Source: Gp1-AA122 sp036378535
GTDB taxonomy: Bacteria > Acidobacteriota > Terriglobia > Terriglobales > Acidobacteriaceae
NCBI GenBank assembly: GCA_036378535.1
Contig: DASUWH010000030.1
Span: 10,612 to 74,611 of the forward strand
Reading direction: 5' to 3'
Length of the DNA stretch: 64,000 nucleotides
Position numbers and translations under genes: made by a program. Numbering within the stretch: position 1 is the first letter of the stretch; every line of letters starts with the position of its first letter. This document shows positions 18,046-25,066 of this stretch, in pieces. The notes under the pieces are model-generated. The model was not told the origin of the DNA, made no database searches, and saw only the letters and a list, made by a program, of their open reading frames with translations.

Positions 18046-18927
18046 ATGCTCAAGGAGACGCTTGCCCAAGGCCAGAAACTGACCGACGCCGCGCTGGAGC
18101 GCCTGCTTCCGCCGGCCACGCAGCACCCGGTCTCCATTCATCAGGCCATGCGCCATAGCGTATTTGCCGGCGGCAAGCGCCTGCGTCCCATCCTCTGCAT
18201 GGAATCCGCCCGCATGATCTCCGGCTCCCTGCCCAGCGGAGTCGAAGAAGTCGGTGCCGCTCTCGAGATGCTGCACACCTATTCGCTGATTCACGACGAT
18301 CTGCCTGCTTTGGATAACGATGACCTGCGCCGTGGCCGCCCCACCTGTCACAAAGCCTTCGGCGAGGCTACTGCCATCCTGGCCGGCGATGCGCTGCAAA
18401 CCCAGGCATATGAAGTGCTGGCCCGCGTAAACTGCCCCGCCGAGGCCCGAGTACGCATTATCGAAGAAATTGCGCGCGGCACCGGCACCATCAACGGCAT
18501 GATCGGCGGCCAGGTGGTCGACCTTGAGGCCGAGCACCAGAAGCCCAACCTGGAAACCCTGGAATACATTCACCGCGCCAAGACCGCCGCTCTGATCACC
18601 GCCAGCGTCGTAAGTGGGGCGCTCTATGCGGGAGCTGACGAGCACGCCGTCGCCTCCATTCGTTCTTTTGGACAAAACATTGGTCTGGCATTTCAGATCG
18701 TGGATGATGTCTTGGATATCACCCAGACATCCGAGCAACTGGGCAAGACTGCCGGAAAGGATACGGCCGCCGAAAAAGCCACCTACCCCGCACTTTTTGG
18801 CGTTGAGCAGTCCCTGAAGAAAGCGGACGAATTGGTAAACAACGCCTGCGCTGTGCTCGACGGCTTCGACAAACGTGCCCAGACACTGAAATGCCTGGCT
18901 CACTTCCTGGTCGAACGCAAAAAGTGA
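18046..18927 (+). CDS. Polyprenyl synthetase (farnesyl/geranylgeranyl diphosphate synthase)
   Basis: A 293-residue trans-prenyltransferase. The first aspartate-rich motif is DDLPALD at 84-90, preceded by LEMLHTYSLIH, and the second is QIVDDVLDIT near residue 222. GGKRLRP near 43 binds diphosphate. The four extra residues in the first motif (DDxxxxD) are usual for bacterial IspA-type farnesyl diphosphate synthases. It makes the isoprenoid precursors for quinones, undecaprenyl phosphate or carotenoids. The ATG at 18046 fits the family start (MLKETLAQGQK). Confidence 0.92.
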   Translation: MLKETLAQGQKLTDAALERLLPPATQHPVSIHQAMRHSVFAGGKRLRPILCMESARMISGSLPSGVEEVGAALEMLHTYSLIHDDLPALDNDDLRRGRPTCHKAFGEATAILAGDALQTQAYEVLARVNCPAEARVRIIEEIARGTGTINGMIGGQVVDLEAEHQKPNLETLEYIHRAKTAALITASVVSGALYAGADEHAVASIRSFGQNIGLAFQIVDDVLDITQTSEQLGKTAGKDTAAEKATYPALFGVEQSLKKADELVNNACAVLDGFDKRAQTLKCLAHFLVERKK

Positions 18928-18995
18928 GGGAGTGCCCGCCTGCGCCGGGAATTGCCTCTGTGTTCCTCTATGCCTCTATGGTAAAACTTTTAAGT

Positions 18996-19072
18996 ACGGC
19001 GATGGAGTTCGCCATAACCGCCTCCAGCACGGGCTGATAACTCCTACCAATTCTCCTCGGAGAACTCCATCG
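18996..19072 (+). promoter_or_regulatory. Fluoride riboswitch (crcB motif)
   Basis: The aptamer begins GGCGATGGAGTTCGCCATAA at 18998 and ends TGATAACTCCTACC at 19048, the conserved crcB-motif ends. GGAGTT (19004-19009) can pair with AACTCC (19039-19044) in the ligand-bound form. In competition, CGATGGAGTTC (19000-19010) is exactly complementary to 19062-19072, a segment covering part of the ribosome site (GGAG at 19059-19062) and the first base of the GTG start. This suggests a translational ON switch. A weak possible promoter (TTGCCT 18952, TATGGT 18977) lies upstream. Confidence 0.92.
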
Positions 19073-19443
19073 TGAACTTCGTTATCGTCGCCCTGGGCGC
19101 GATCTTCGGCGCAAACCTGCGTTACATTTTGAGCCGCCTGGTCGCCAAACTCATAGGGCCCGCCTTCCCCTACGGAACCCTCCTGATTAATGTCAGCGGC
19201 AGTTTTATCGTTGGCTGGTTCATGATCTGGACTACGGAGCGGGTGCTGGTCGATCCACGCTGGCGGCTCTTGATCGTCATCGGCTTCTGCGGCGGATTTA
19301 CTACCTTCTCCAGCTATGCCTTCGAGACCATGGCTTATTTCGAGCAAGGGCAGTGGGGATTGATGGCAACCAACATTTTTGCCAACAATCTACTATCTTT
19401 GCTCGCTGTCCTCGCAGGCATGGCGTTGGCGCGGGTGCTGTAA
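19072..19443 (+). CDS. crcB: Fluoride ion channel CrcB/Fluc
   Basis: A 123-residue four-helix membrane protein that forms a dual-topology dimer exporting fluoride. Family motifs are GAIFGANLRY near residue 9, GTLLINVSGSF near 35 and the central GFCGGFTTFSSYAFE near 73 with the conserved phenylalanine/threonine/serine pore and sodium site. The start codon is GTG at 19072, placed directly after the riboswitch. The next gene starts one base after the stop, so the two are cotranscribed and probably coupled. Confidence 0.95.
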   Translation: MNFVIVALGAIFGANLRYILSRLVAKLIGPAFPYGTLLINVSGSFIVGWFMIWTTERVLVDPRWRLLIVIGFCGGFTTFSSYAFETMAYFEQGQWGLMATNIFANNLLSLLAVLAGMALARVL

Positions 19444-19444
19444 A

Positions 19445-19774
19445 ATGCCAGACGCGATGGCCGTACAAGTCACCATGTACCTCAACGAAGCCGACCAGTG
19501 GCACCGTCGGCCGCTGCACATCGAAATCCTCAACTACCTGCACTCCGAAAACGTGTACGCCGCCACGGTGCTGCACGCGGTAGCAGGATTTCTGGGACGC
19601 CAGCGCGTCAAGACGTCGCACCTGGTCGACGCCGGCGGCAAGCTGCCCGTGGTTGTCATCTTCGTAGACACTGATGAACATGTGAACCGCGTTCTTCCCA
19701 CCCTCAAAGAAATGGCCGCGCACCGCCTGATCGTGCGCGAGAACGTCGTACTGGAACAGGGCAATCTCGACTGA
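19445..19774 (+). CDS. DUF190 domain protein (PII-like)
   Basis: A 109-residue protein with the DUF190 pattern: VTMYLNEADQWHRRPLHIEI at the start, then YAATVLHAVAGFLGR and PVVVIFVDTDEHVNRVLPTL. The fold of the family is PII-like. DUF190 genes are commonly found beside crcB. The ATG at 19445 lies one base after the crcB stop; the frame is open upstream, but that part overlaps crcB in another frame. A role in regulating or assisting fluoride export is inferred from position only. Confidence 0.9.
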   Translation: MPDAMAVQVTMYLNEADQWHRRPLHIEILNYLHSENVYAATVLHAVAGFLGRQRVKTSHLVDAGGKLPVVVIFVDTDEHVNRVLPTLKEMAAHRLIVRENVVLEQGNLD

Positions 19775-19775
19775 C

Positions 19776-20594
19776 ATGCCCGCACTCGACATCTTGGCTG
19801 TGGCCGCCCATCGTGATGACGTGGAACAGACCTGCGGCGGCACGCTGCTCAAGATGGCCCAGCGCGGGTATCGGACCGGAATTCTTGACCTGACCCAGGG
19901 CGAGATGGGAACGCGCGGGACTGCCGAGGACCGCGCCCGTGAAGCCGCCGACGCCGCGCGCATCCTGTGCGTCTCTTGGCGGCAAGCCATGGATATACCG
20001 GACGGACGCGTGGAGAACACCTGGGAGAACCGCCTGAAAGTAGCGCGAGTCATACGCGAGACCAGGCCGCGGGTGCTGATTCTTCCTTACTGGCAAGGCC
20101 GGCACCCGGACCACTACACTGCTTCAATACTGGGATACGAGGCGTGCTTCCTCGCAGGATTAGCGAAGCTGGAGATTGCGGGAGGACCAGGCGTCAGCAC
20201 GCAGTCGCAAAACATAGGAGGGCAGGGCTTCAGCCGCGCTGAAGAGATCCATAAAACATCGGGGACTTCAGCCCCGGAGTCGCTGCTTTCTCCCCACCGC
20301 CCTTTTAAAATTATCTACGCAACGCTCTATTACGACGTCCGTCCAACCTTTGTGGTAGACATAACCGACCAGTTCGAGGAGCGCTTCCGCTCGCTCATGG
20401 CCTACAAATCCCAATTCACCGATCAACAGGCGGGCAGCGGAATTTTCCCTGCCGAAGTCGAGATCCGATCGCGAATCGAGGCGATGGCGCGCTTCTACGG
20501 AATGCTAGGCGGCGTGACTTACGCCGAGCCTTTTGTGCAGAAAGAAGTAGGGCTCGTCGACGATCTGACTCTTATTCCCGTGAAATCAATCTAG
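19776..20594 (+). CDS. bshB1: Bacillithiol biosynthesis deacetylase BshB1 (PIG-L family)
   Basis: A 272-residue zinc deacetylase that would remove acetyl from GlcNAc-malate in bacillithiol synthesis. The usual AHPDD motif reads AHRDD (residues 11-15; His12 and Asp15 zinc, Asp14 base), and HPDH is at 110-113 (His113 zinc). LTQGEMGTRGT and GVTYAEPF near the end are typical of BshB1 rather than other PIG-L enzymes. Residues about 134-172 form an insertion relative to the family, encoded by hairpin-rich DNA. The ATG lies one base after the DUF190 stop. Pro-to-Arg at residue 13 is unusual, but the catalytic residues remain. Confidence 0.88.
   Translation: MPALDILAVAAHRDDVEQTCGGTLLKMAQRGYRTGILDLTQGEMGTRGTAEDRAREAADAARILCVSWRQAMDIPDGRVENTWENRLKVARVIRETRPRVLILPYWQGRHPDHYTASILGYEACFLAGLAKLEIAGGPGVSTQSQNIGGQGFSRAEEIHKTSGTSAPESLLSPHRPFKIIYATLYYDVRPTFVVDITDQFEERFRSLMAYKSQFTDQQAGSGIFPAEVEIRSRIEAMARFYGMLGGVTYAEPFVQKEVGLVDDLTLIPVKSI
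20225..20280. repeat. Hairpin-rich repeat inserted in bshB1
   Basis: Two adjacent hairpins: CTTCAG 20228-20233 with CTGAAG 20239-20244, and GGGG 20261-20264 with CCCC 20272-20275 enclosing ACTTCAG. Both share a CTTCAGCC core. The unit keeps the bshB1 frame open and encodes the non-conserved residues near 150-168. Confidence 0.55.
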
Positions 20595-20610
20595 CTCCAT
20601 TCGCTACTCT

Positions 20611-20765
20611 GTCATCCCGAGTGAGGGCGTGAGCCCGAATCGAGGGACCTTGCGTTTAATCGTCCCATGAAAGTTTTCTATCGCTTCCGTGTTAGCGTCT
20701 ATCGACCACACACTGATAAACACAAGGTCCCTCCACTCGGGCCGGAAGCCCTCGGTCGGGATGAC
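20611..20765. repeat. Inverted pair of REP-like units
   Basis: The left unit (20611-20651) begins GTCATCCCGAGTGAGGGC and ends GAGGGACCTTG. The right unit (20723-20765) is a diverged copy in reverse complement, ending GGTCGGGATGAC. They flank about 70 bases and lie in the 246-base convergent gap between bshB1 and the O-methyltransferase. The arrangement is like a REP doublet (BIME/REPIN). Confidence 0.7.
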
Positions 20766-20840
20766 AAAGTGGTGCTTAGGCATACAGCGTGGCGCGGAAG
20801 CGTAAACTCTCGGTCGCCGGCGTTAGCCCCGGTGCTTCCT

Positions 20841-21497
20841 CTACTTCTTCACCGCCACCGCGATCCCATCGCGCAGCGGAATAATCGTTGTGAACAGCTC
20901 TGGGGAACTGTAGAGCAGGCGATTGAATTCCAATATCGCTTTCGTGCTCGAATCTTTCGGATCCTTTTCGGCAACCTTGCCGCTCCACAGAACGTTGTCC
21001 GTTACGAACAACCCTCCTTTTTTCAGGCGCGGCACAGCTAAGCGCAATACGCGGGGGTAGTCGTCTTTATCTACATCATTAAATATGATGTCGAAGGGCT
21101 GCTTCTCCTCGGATAGGAGCTCGAGCGCATCGCCTAACTTGAAGGTCACACGGGACGCTACCCCGGCGCGCTCACAATACCGGCGTGCCTGGTCACAATT
21201 TTTCTGATCGCTGTCGGTGTAGTAGACGCGGCCGTCCGCACCGACGCCGTGCGCCCACCAGATGGTCGAGTACCCTATCGCCGAACCCATCTCGAAGACG
21301 GTCTTGGCGCCGCTTATCATGGCCAGTTGCTGGAAAAGACGCCCCACGGCTGGACCTACGATCGGAATATCGCGTTTGGCGGCTTCGGCTTCCATCTCGG
21401 CTAAAACTGCGTCCCGCGGTGGCAGCAGGGAATACAGATAGTCCTCGACCTGGCCCTCGGTGATTCCGCCCATCCGCCACTCTGGTTTACTTGCCAT
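20841..21497 (-). CDS. SAM-dependent O-methyltransferase (Methyltransf_3 family)
   Basis: A 218-residue class I methyltransferase close to catechol/caffeoyl-CoA O-methyltransferase-like bacterial enzymes. The SAM motif is VFEMGSAIGYSTIWWA near residue 68; YYTDSD follows, and IIFNDVDKDDYPRVL and FVTDNVLWSG near 140-165 hold the expected metal-binding Asp and Asn residues. The ATG at 21497 starts MASKPEWRM. It is 24 bases downstream of the hydrolase gene on the same strand, so the two are probably cotranscribed. Substrate unknown. Confidence 0.9.
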   Translation of the reverse strand: MASKPEWRMGGITEGQVEDYLYSLLPPRDAVLAEMEAEAAKRDIPIVGPAVGRLFQQLAMISGAKTVFEMGSAIGYSTIWWAHGVGADGRVYYTDSDQKNCDQARRYCERAGVASRVTFKLGDALELLSEEKQPFDIIFNDVDKDDYPRVLRLAVPRLKKGGLFVTDNVLWSGKVAEKDPKDSSTKAILEFNRLLYSSPELFTTIIPLRDGIAVAVKK

Positions 21498-21521
21498 AAT
21501 CGCTCCGCACTCTGGCTCGAC

Positions 21522-22223
21522 TCAGCCGATCGTCTGCCCCGGCTTCATCTCCAGCACGTCCACGCCTTTAACCAGTTTCTGCAAGTCGCTGGGGCGTCCC
21601 GTCAACATCGGAAATGTTCCGAAGTGCATGGGGATTACCGTTTTTGCTTTGAGCAATCCACAGGCGTAGGCCGCCTCACGCGGAGACATGGTGAAGTGGT
21701 CGCCAATAGGAATCATGGCAATGTCGGGGGCGTACAGCTCATGGATGATCTTCATGTCCCCGAAAACATTGGTGTCCCCGGCATGATAGAACTTCAGCTT
21801 ATTGGAAAATTCAATCACGTAGCCGCAGGCTTCGCCGCCATAGACAAGCTCGTCGCCATCCTGAATTCCGCAGGAATGATCGGCGTGGACCATGGTCACG
21901 CGGATGTCACCCACCGTCTGAGTTCCGCCTTTATTCATCATGGCGGTATTCTTGACGCCCTTCTTCTCCAGCCAGCCGACCAGTTCGGGAATTCCGACCA
22001 CCGTGGGATTGTGCTTCTTGGCAATCTCGACGGCGTCGCCAATGTGGTCGCCATGCCCGTGCGTGATGAGCATGACATCGAGCTTCTTCAGATTTTTTTC
22101 GTTGTCCGGACACTTAGGGTTGTTCATGACCCACGGGTCGACGAGAACGGTCTTGCCTCCGGGTGTTTCGAAGCGGAAGGTAGCGTGGCCGAGCCACGTC
22201 AGCTTGATGCCTTTCAGATCCAT
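21522..22223 (-). CDS. UPF0173 metal-dependent hydrolase (metallo-beta-lactamase fold)
   Basis: A 233-residue protein of the YtkL/UPF0173 family. It starts MDLKGIKLTWLGHATFRFET and has the metal motif HGHGDH at residues 55-60, with later HADHSCGI and FYHAGDTNVF segments. The ATG at 22223 has GGAGAAAGC directly upstream, which decides against the longer frame to 22283. The enzyme is a predicted zinc hydrolase; substrate not known. The rhodanese gene ends 19 bases upstream of it on the same strand, and the O-methyltransferase follows. Confidence 0.92.
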   Translation of the reverse strand: MDLKGIKLTWLGHATFRFETPGGKTVLVDPWVMNNPKCPDNEKNLKKLDVMLITHGHGDHIGDAVEIAKKHNPTVVGIPELVGWLEKKGVKNTAMMNKGGTQTVGDIRVTMVHADHSCGIQDGDELVYGGEACGYVIEFSNKLKFYHAGDTNVFGDMKIIHELYAPDIAMIPIGDHFTMSPREAAYACGLLKAKTVIPMHFGTFPMLTGRPSDLQKLVKGVDVLEMKPGQTIG

Positions 22224-22242
22224 GCTTTCTCCAGAGCAGTTG

Positions 22243-22596
22243 CTAGCTGCTGCTTTCTTTCCATCCCTTGTACCCGCCGGCAAGGGAAATCACGTTTTTA
22301 AAGCCCATTTTCTTCAGGGACGCGGCCGCTAAAGCGGAACGGCTCCCGCCGCCGCAATAGAGAACGATTTTTCGGTTTTTGTCGGTCGTCACCTGGTCGA
22401 TATTGTGTTCCAGCATGCCGCGGCTGACGTTGACCGCACTCGGGATCATGCCTTTATCGGCATCCTGCTTGTCGCGGACATCAATCAGCGAAAAATCTTC
22501 CCCGCTCTGTTGCATCTTCTTGAGATCCGACGCGTTGATCTCCCGGATCTCCTTTTTCGCCTCGTTCACCAGGGCGTGGAATTCAGGCATCGGCAT
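22243..22596 (-). CDS. Rhodanese-like domain protein
   Basis: A 117-residue single rhodanese domain. The active-site loop is YCGGGSRS with Cys81, and the CH2A-like DVRDKQDADKGMIPSAVNV segment is at 39-57. It probably handles sulfane sulfur or acts as a small thiol carrier. The ATG at 22596 (MPMPEFHALVNEAKK) is chosen; the frame stays open far upstream, but that part is antisense to hpt and unlike any protein. It is divergent from hpt, with 105 bases between starts. Confidence 0.88.
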   Translation of the reverse strand: MPMPEFHALVNEAKKEIREINASDLKKMQQSGEDFSLIDVRDKQDADKGMIPSAVNVSRGMLEHNIDQVTTDKNRKIVLYCGGGSRSALAAASLKKMGFKNVISLAGGYKGWKESSS

Positions 22597-22701
22597 GTAA
22601 GCACCCACCTCATCATGGGCAAACTTTCTTAATTCTAGTGAGCCGAAGGAATCGCCGCAAACTCCAAAACTCACTAGTGCTCCAGCCATTGTGCATTTAA
22701 T

Positions 22702-23262
22702 ATGTGTGCCGTGCCTGAATTGAAGGTCCTGATCACCCACGACCAGATAGCCAAGAAAGTCTCGGAACTGGCGCAGCAGATTACCCGCGACTTCAAGGGA
22801 GAGAGCGTCATCTTCGTCGGCGTACTCAAAGGCGCCGCAATTTTTCTCAGCGATCTGGCGCGCCAGGTACAGCTCGATGCCACCTTCGATTTCATCGGCG
22901 TCTCCAGCTACGGCAACCGCCCAAGCCCGACCCAGGAACTGATTTCCGGCTGGGATTCTACCGGCGAAGTCCGGCTCACCAAGGATGTGGATCAATCCAT
23001 GCAGGACCGGAACGTGATTTTGGTCGAAGATATCCTCGACACCGGCCTGACCATGACCTATCTCAAGAAACTCATGCTCGCACATCAGCCGCGAGCGTTG
23101 AAAATCGCTGCCCTGCTCGATAAGCCATCACGCCGCAGGCGCCCCATCGAGGCCGATTACGTCGGTTTCAAAATCCCTGATGAATTCGTTGTCGGCTACG
23201 GCCTGGATTACGCTGAGCGTTACCGCAATCTACCCGATATTTGTGTGATTCCCCGCGATTAG
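22702..23262 (+). CDS. hpt: Hypoxanthine phosphoribosyltransferase
   Basis: A 186-residue purine-salvage enzyme converting hypoxanthine or guanine plus PRPP to IMP or GMP. The PRPP-binding loop is VILVEDILDTGLTM near 105-118, preceded by the GVLKGAAIF loop near 40-48 and GVSSYGN near 66-72. The C-terminal VGYGLDYAERYRNLPDI is typical. The start at 22702 is used; an in-frame GTG four codons in is another choice. It stands alone, with the SpoIIE phosphatase gene 43 bases downstream. Confidence 0.95.
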   Translation: MCAVPELKVLITHDQIAKKVSELAQQITRDFKGESVIFVGVLKGAAIFLSDLARQVQLDATFDFIGVSSYGNRPSPTQELISGWDSTGEVRLTKDVDQSMQDRNVILVEDILDTGLTMTYLKKLMLAHQPRALKIAALLDKPSRRRRPIEADYVGFKIPDEFVVGYGLDYAERYRNLPDICVIPRD

Positions 23263-23305
23263 GCGCAACCCAAATTCGAGCGGAGTCACTGGTATCATAG
23301 TTACA

Positions 23306-25066
23306 GTGGCCACCGCCGAAACCCAACAGATTGCCAAGATTGAGCCCCTGCTGCTGGAGGTTGCCGACGTCGTTAATACGACGCTGGACCTGGAAACCAC
23401 GCTGCGGCGGGTCGCGGAACTCGTTCGCAAGGTCATCGACTACGAGATTTTCGCTATCCTCCTCCTGAATGAGAAAACCCAGGAACTCCGCTTCCGCTTC
23501 CAGCTAGGCTACCCACGCGAGTTTGCTGAACGCGCGCGTGTGAAGGTAGGCGAGGGCGTCACCGGACGGTCAGCTCAACTTCGGGAAGCGGTATTGGTGG
23601 ACGATGTCACCAAGGAGAATGGCTACATAGCCGCTATTCCCAATGTCCGGTCCGAATTGGCCATCCCGCTCATCATCAAGAACCGCGTGATCGGCGTGAT
23701 CGACCTGGAGGCTCGCGAGCCCGGCTACTTCACCGAAGATCACAAACGCCTGCTCACTCTGATCGCCTCGCGCATGGCAGTCGGCATCGAGAATGCGCAG
23801 CTCTATACCCGCAGCACCCGGCAGGCGCGCACCCTCCTGTTGCTGAATGAAATCGCGCGTGAGCTGACCTCCATTCTGAATCTGGACGAGCTGCTGAAAA
23901 GAATTGGCGAGCTGCTCAGCCGCTTAATCGATTTCCAGATGTTCAGTATCCTGCTGATTGAACCGGGTTCGGAGAAGCTGCAACACCGTTTCTCCCTGCG
24001 CTTTCAGGAGAATATTCACCTTAAGCACGACATCGCACTCGGCCACGGAATCGTGGGGTCGGCCGCGCAACAAAAAGAAGCGGTGCTGGTGCCCGATGTC
24101 AGCAAGGATGCCCGCTACGTGCAGGTGAATCCAGAGACGCGTTCCGAACTCGCTGTGCCGCTGATCTACAAAGACACGGTTATCGGTGTCCTTGATCTGG
24201 AACACACGCGCCGGGGTTTCTTCACCGAGGATCACCGACGCACGGTCACCACCCTGGCCGCGCAGGTGGCCATCGCCATAGAAAATGCGCGCCTCTACGA
24301 ACAGATTCAGGAACAGGAGCGCCGCCTGGAAAGAGACCTGGCGCTGGCCCGCGAGCTTCAGTTCCGGCTGTTGCCCGCGGCATCCCCCAAGCTCGACAAC
24401 CTGGAGATCGCCGCAAAATTCGTGCCTGCCCGCGCCATCGGCGGGGACTTGTATGATTTCTTGACCTACTCTCTTTCGCGCGCGGCTATTGTGATTGGCG
24501 ACGTCAGCGGGAAGGGGGCGCCCGCAGCGATCTACGCGGCCTTGGTAAGCGGCATTCTGCGCTCCCATGCGCCCATCGAGCCTGCCCCCGCCGAGATGTT
24601 GTCGGCAATTAATTTTTCTCTGGGCGAGCGCCGCATCGAAGCGCAATTTGTCTCCATCATCTACGCGGTTTGGGATGACACGCGCAAGACACTCCAGGTA
24701 GCGAATTCCGGCTTGCCTCGGCCGGTTTACCTGCACGATGGCAAAATGGAAATCATCGAGGCCACGGGGTTACCCCTCGGCCTCTTCGATGAAGCCGAGT
24801 ACGATGAGTTCACCTTTCGCGCCAAGCCCGGCGACCTTTTCGTTTTCTTCAGCGACGGAATCCTGGATGCTCGTAACCGGGCCGGTCAATTATTTGGCCG
24901 CACCGGCGCTGAGTGCATCATCCGCGAATGCGGGAATGTGAGTGCCGCGGAGGTAGTCAAGCGACTCTTCGCGGCCGTAGCCGCGCACGCCGCCGGCGAA
25001 GAATCCTTCGACGATCAGACCGTGGTGGCGATCAAAGTCAAAGAAATAGCCGGCAAACGCAAGTGA
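23306..25066 (+). CDS. GAF-GAF-SpoIIE (PP2C-type) serine phosphatase
   Basis: A 586-residue signalling protein with two tandem GAF sensor domains (about residues 15-165 and 185-335), a short coiled linker, and a C-terminal RsbU/SpoIIE phosphatase domain. In the last, GGDLYDF, GDVSGKGAPAA and FFSDGILDARN mark the metal site. Such enzymes usually dephosphorylate STAS anti-anti-sigma factors in stress or sporulation-like partner switches. A STAS protein is encoded at 41871, but it lacks the usual phosphoserine. The start codon is GTG at 23306. It overlaps lysA by GTGA, which is surprising functionally and probably only transcriptional coupling. Confidence 0.92.
   Translation: MATAETQQIAKIEPLLLEVADVVNTTLDLETTLRRVAELVRKVIDYEIFAILLLNEKTQELRFRFQLGYPREFAERARVKVGEGVTGRSAQLREAVLVDDVTKENGYIAAIPNVRSELAIPLIIKNRVIGVIDLEAREPGYFTEDHKRLLTLIASRMAVGIENAQLYTRSTRQARTLLLLNEIARELTSILNLDELLKRIGELLSRLIDFQMFSILLIEPGSEKLQHRFSLRFQENIHLKHDIALGHGIVGSAAQQKEAVLVPDVSKDARYVQVNPETRSELAVPLIYKDTVIGVLDLEHTRRGFFTEDHRRTVTTLAAQVAIAIENARLYEQIQEQERRLERDLALARELQFRLLPAASPKLDNLEIAAKFVPARAIGGDLYDFLTYSLSRAAIVIGDVSGKGAPAAIYAALVSGILRSHAPIEPAPAEMLSAINFSLGERRIEAQFVSIIYAVWDDTRKTLQVANSGLPRPVYLHDGKMEIIEATGLPLGLFDEAEYDEFTFRAKPGDLFVFFSDGILDARNRAGQLFGRTGAECIIRECGNVSAAEVVKRLFAAVAAHAAGEESFDDQTVVAIKVKEIAGKRK

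Noticed and set aside
17734..18903. 389-residue minus-strand frame
   Set aside because: Antisense of the polyprenyl synthase and the receiver-like gene; no motif and no start signal, whereas the plus-strand genes have clear motifs.
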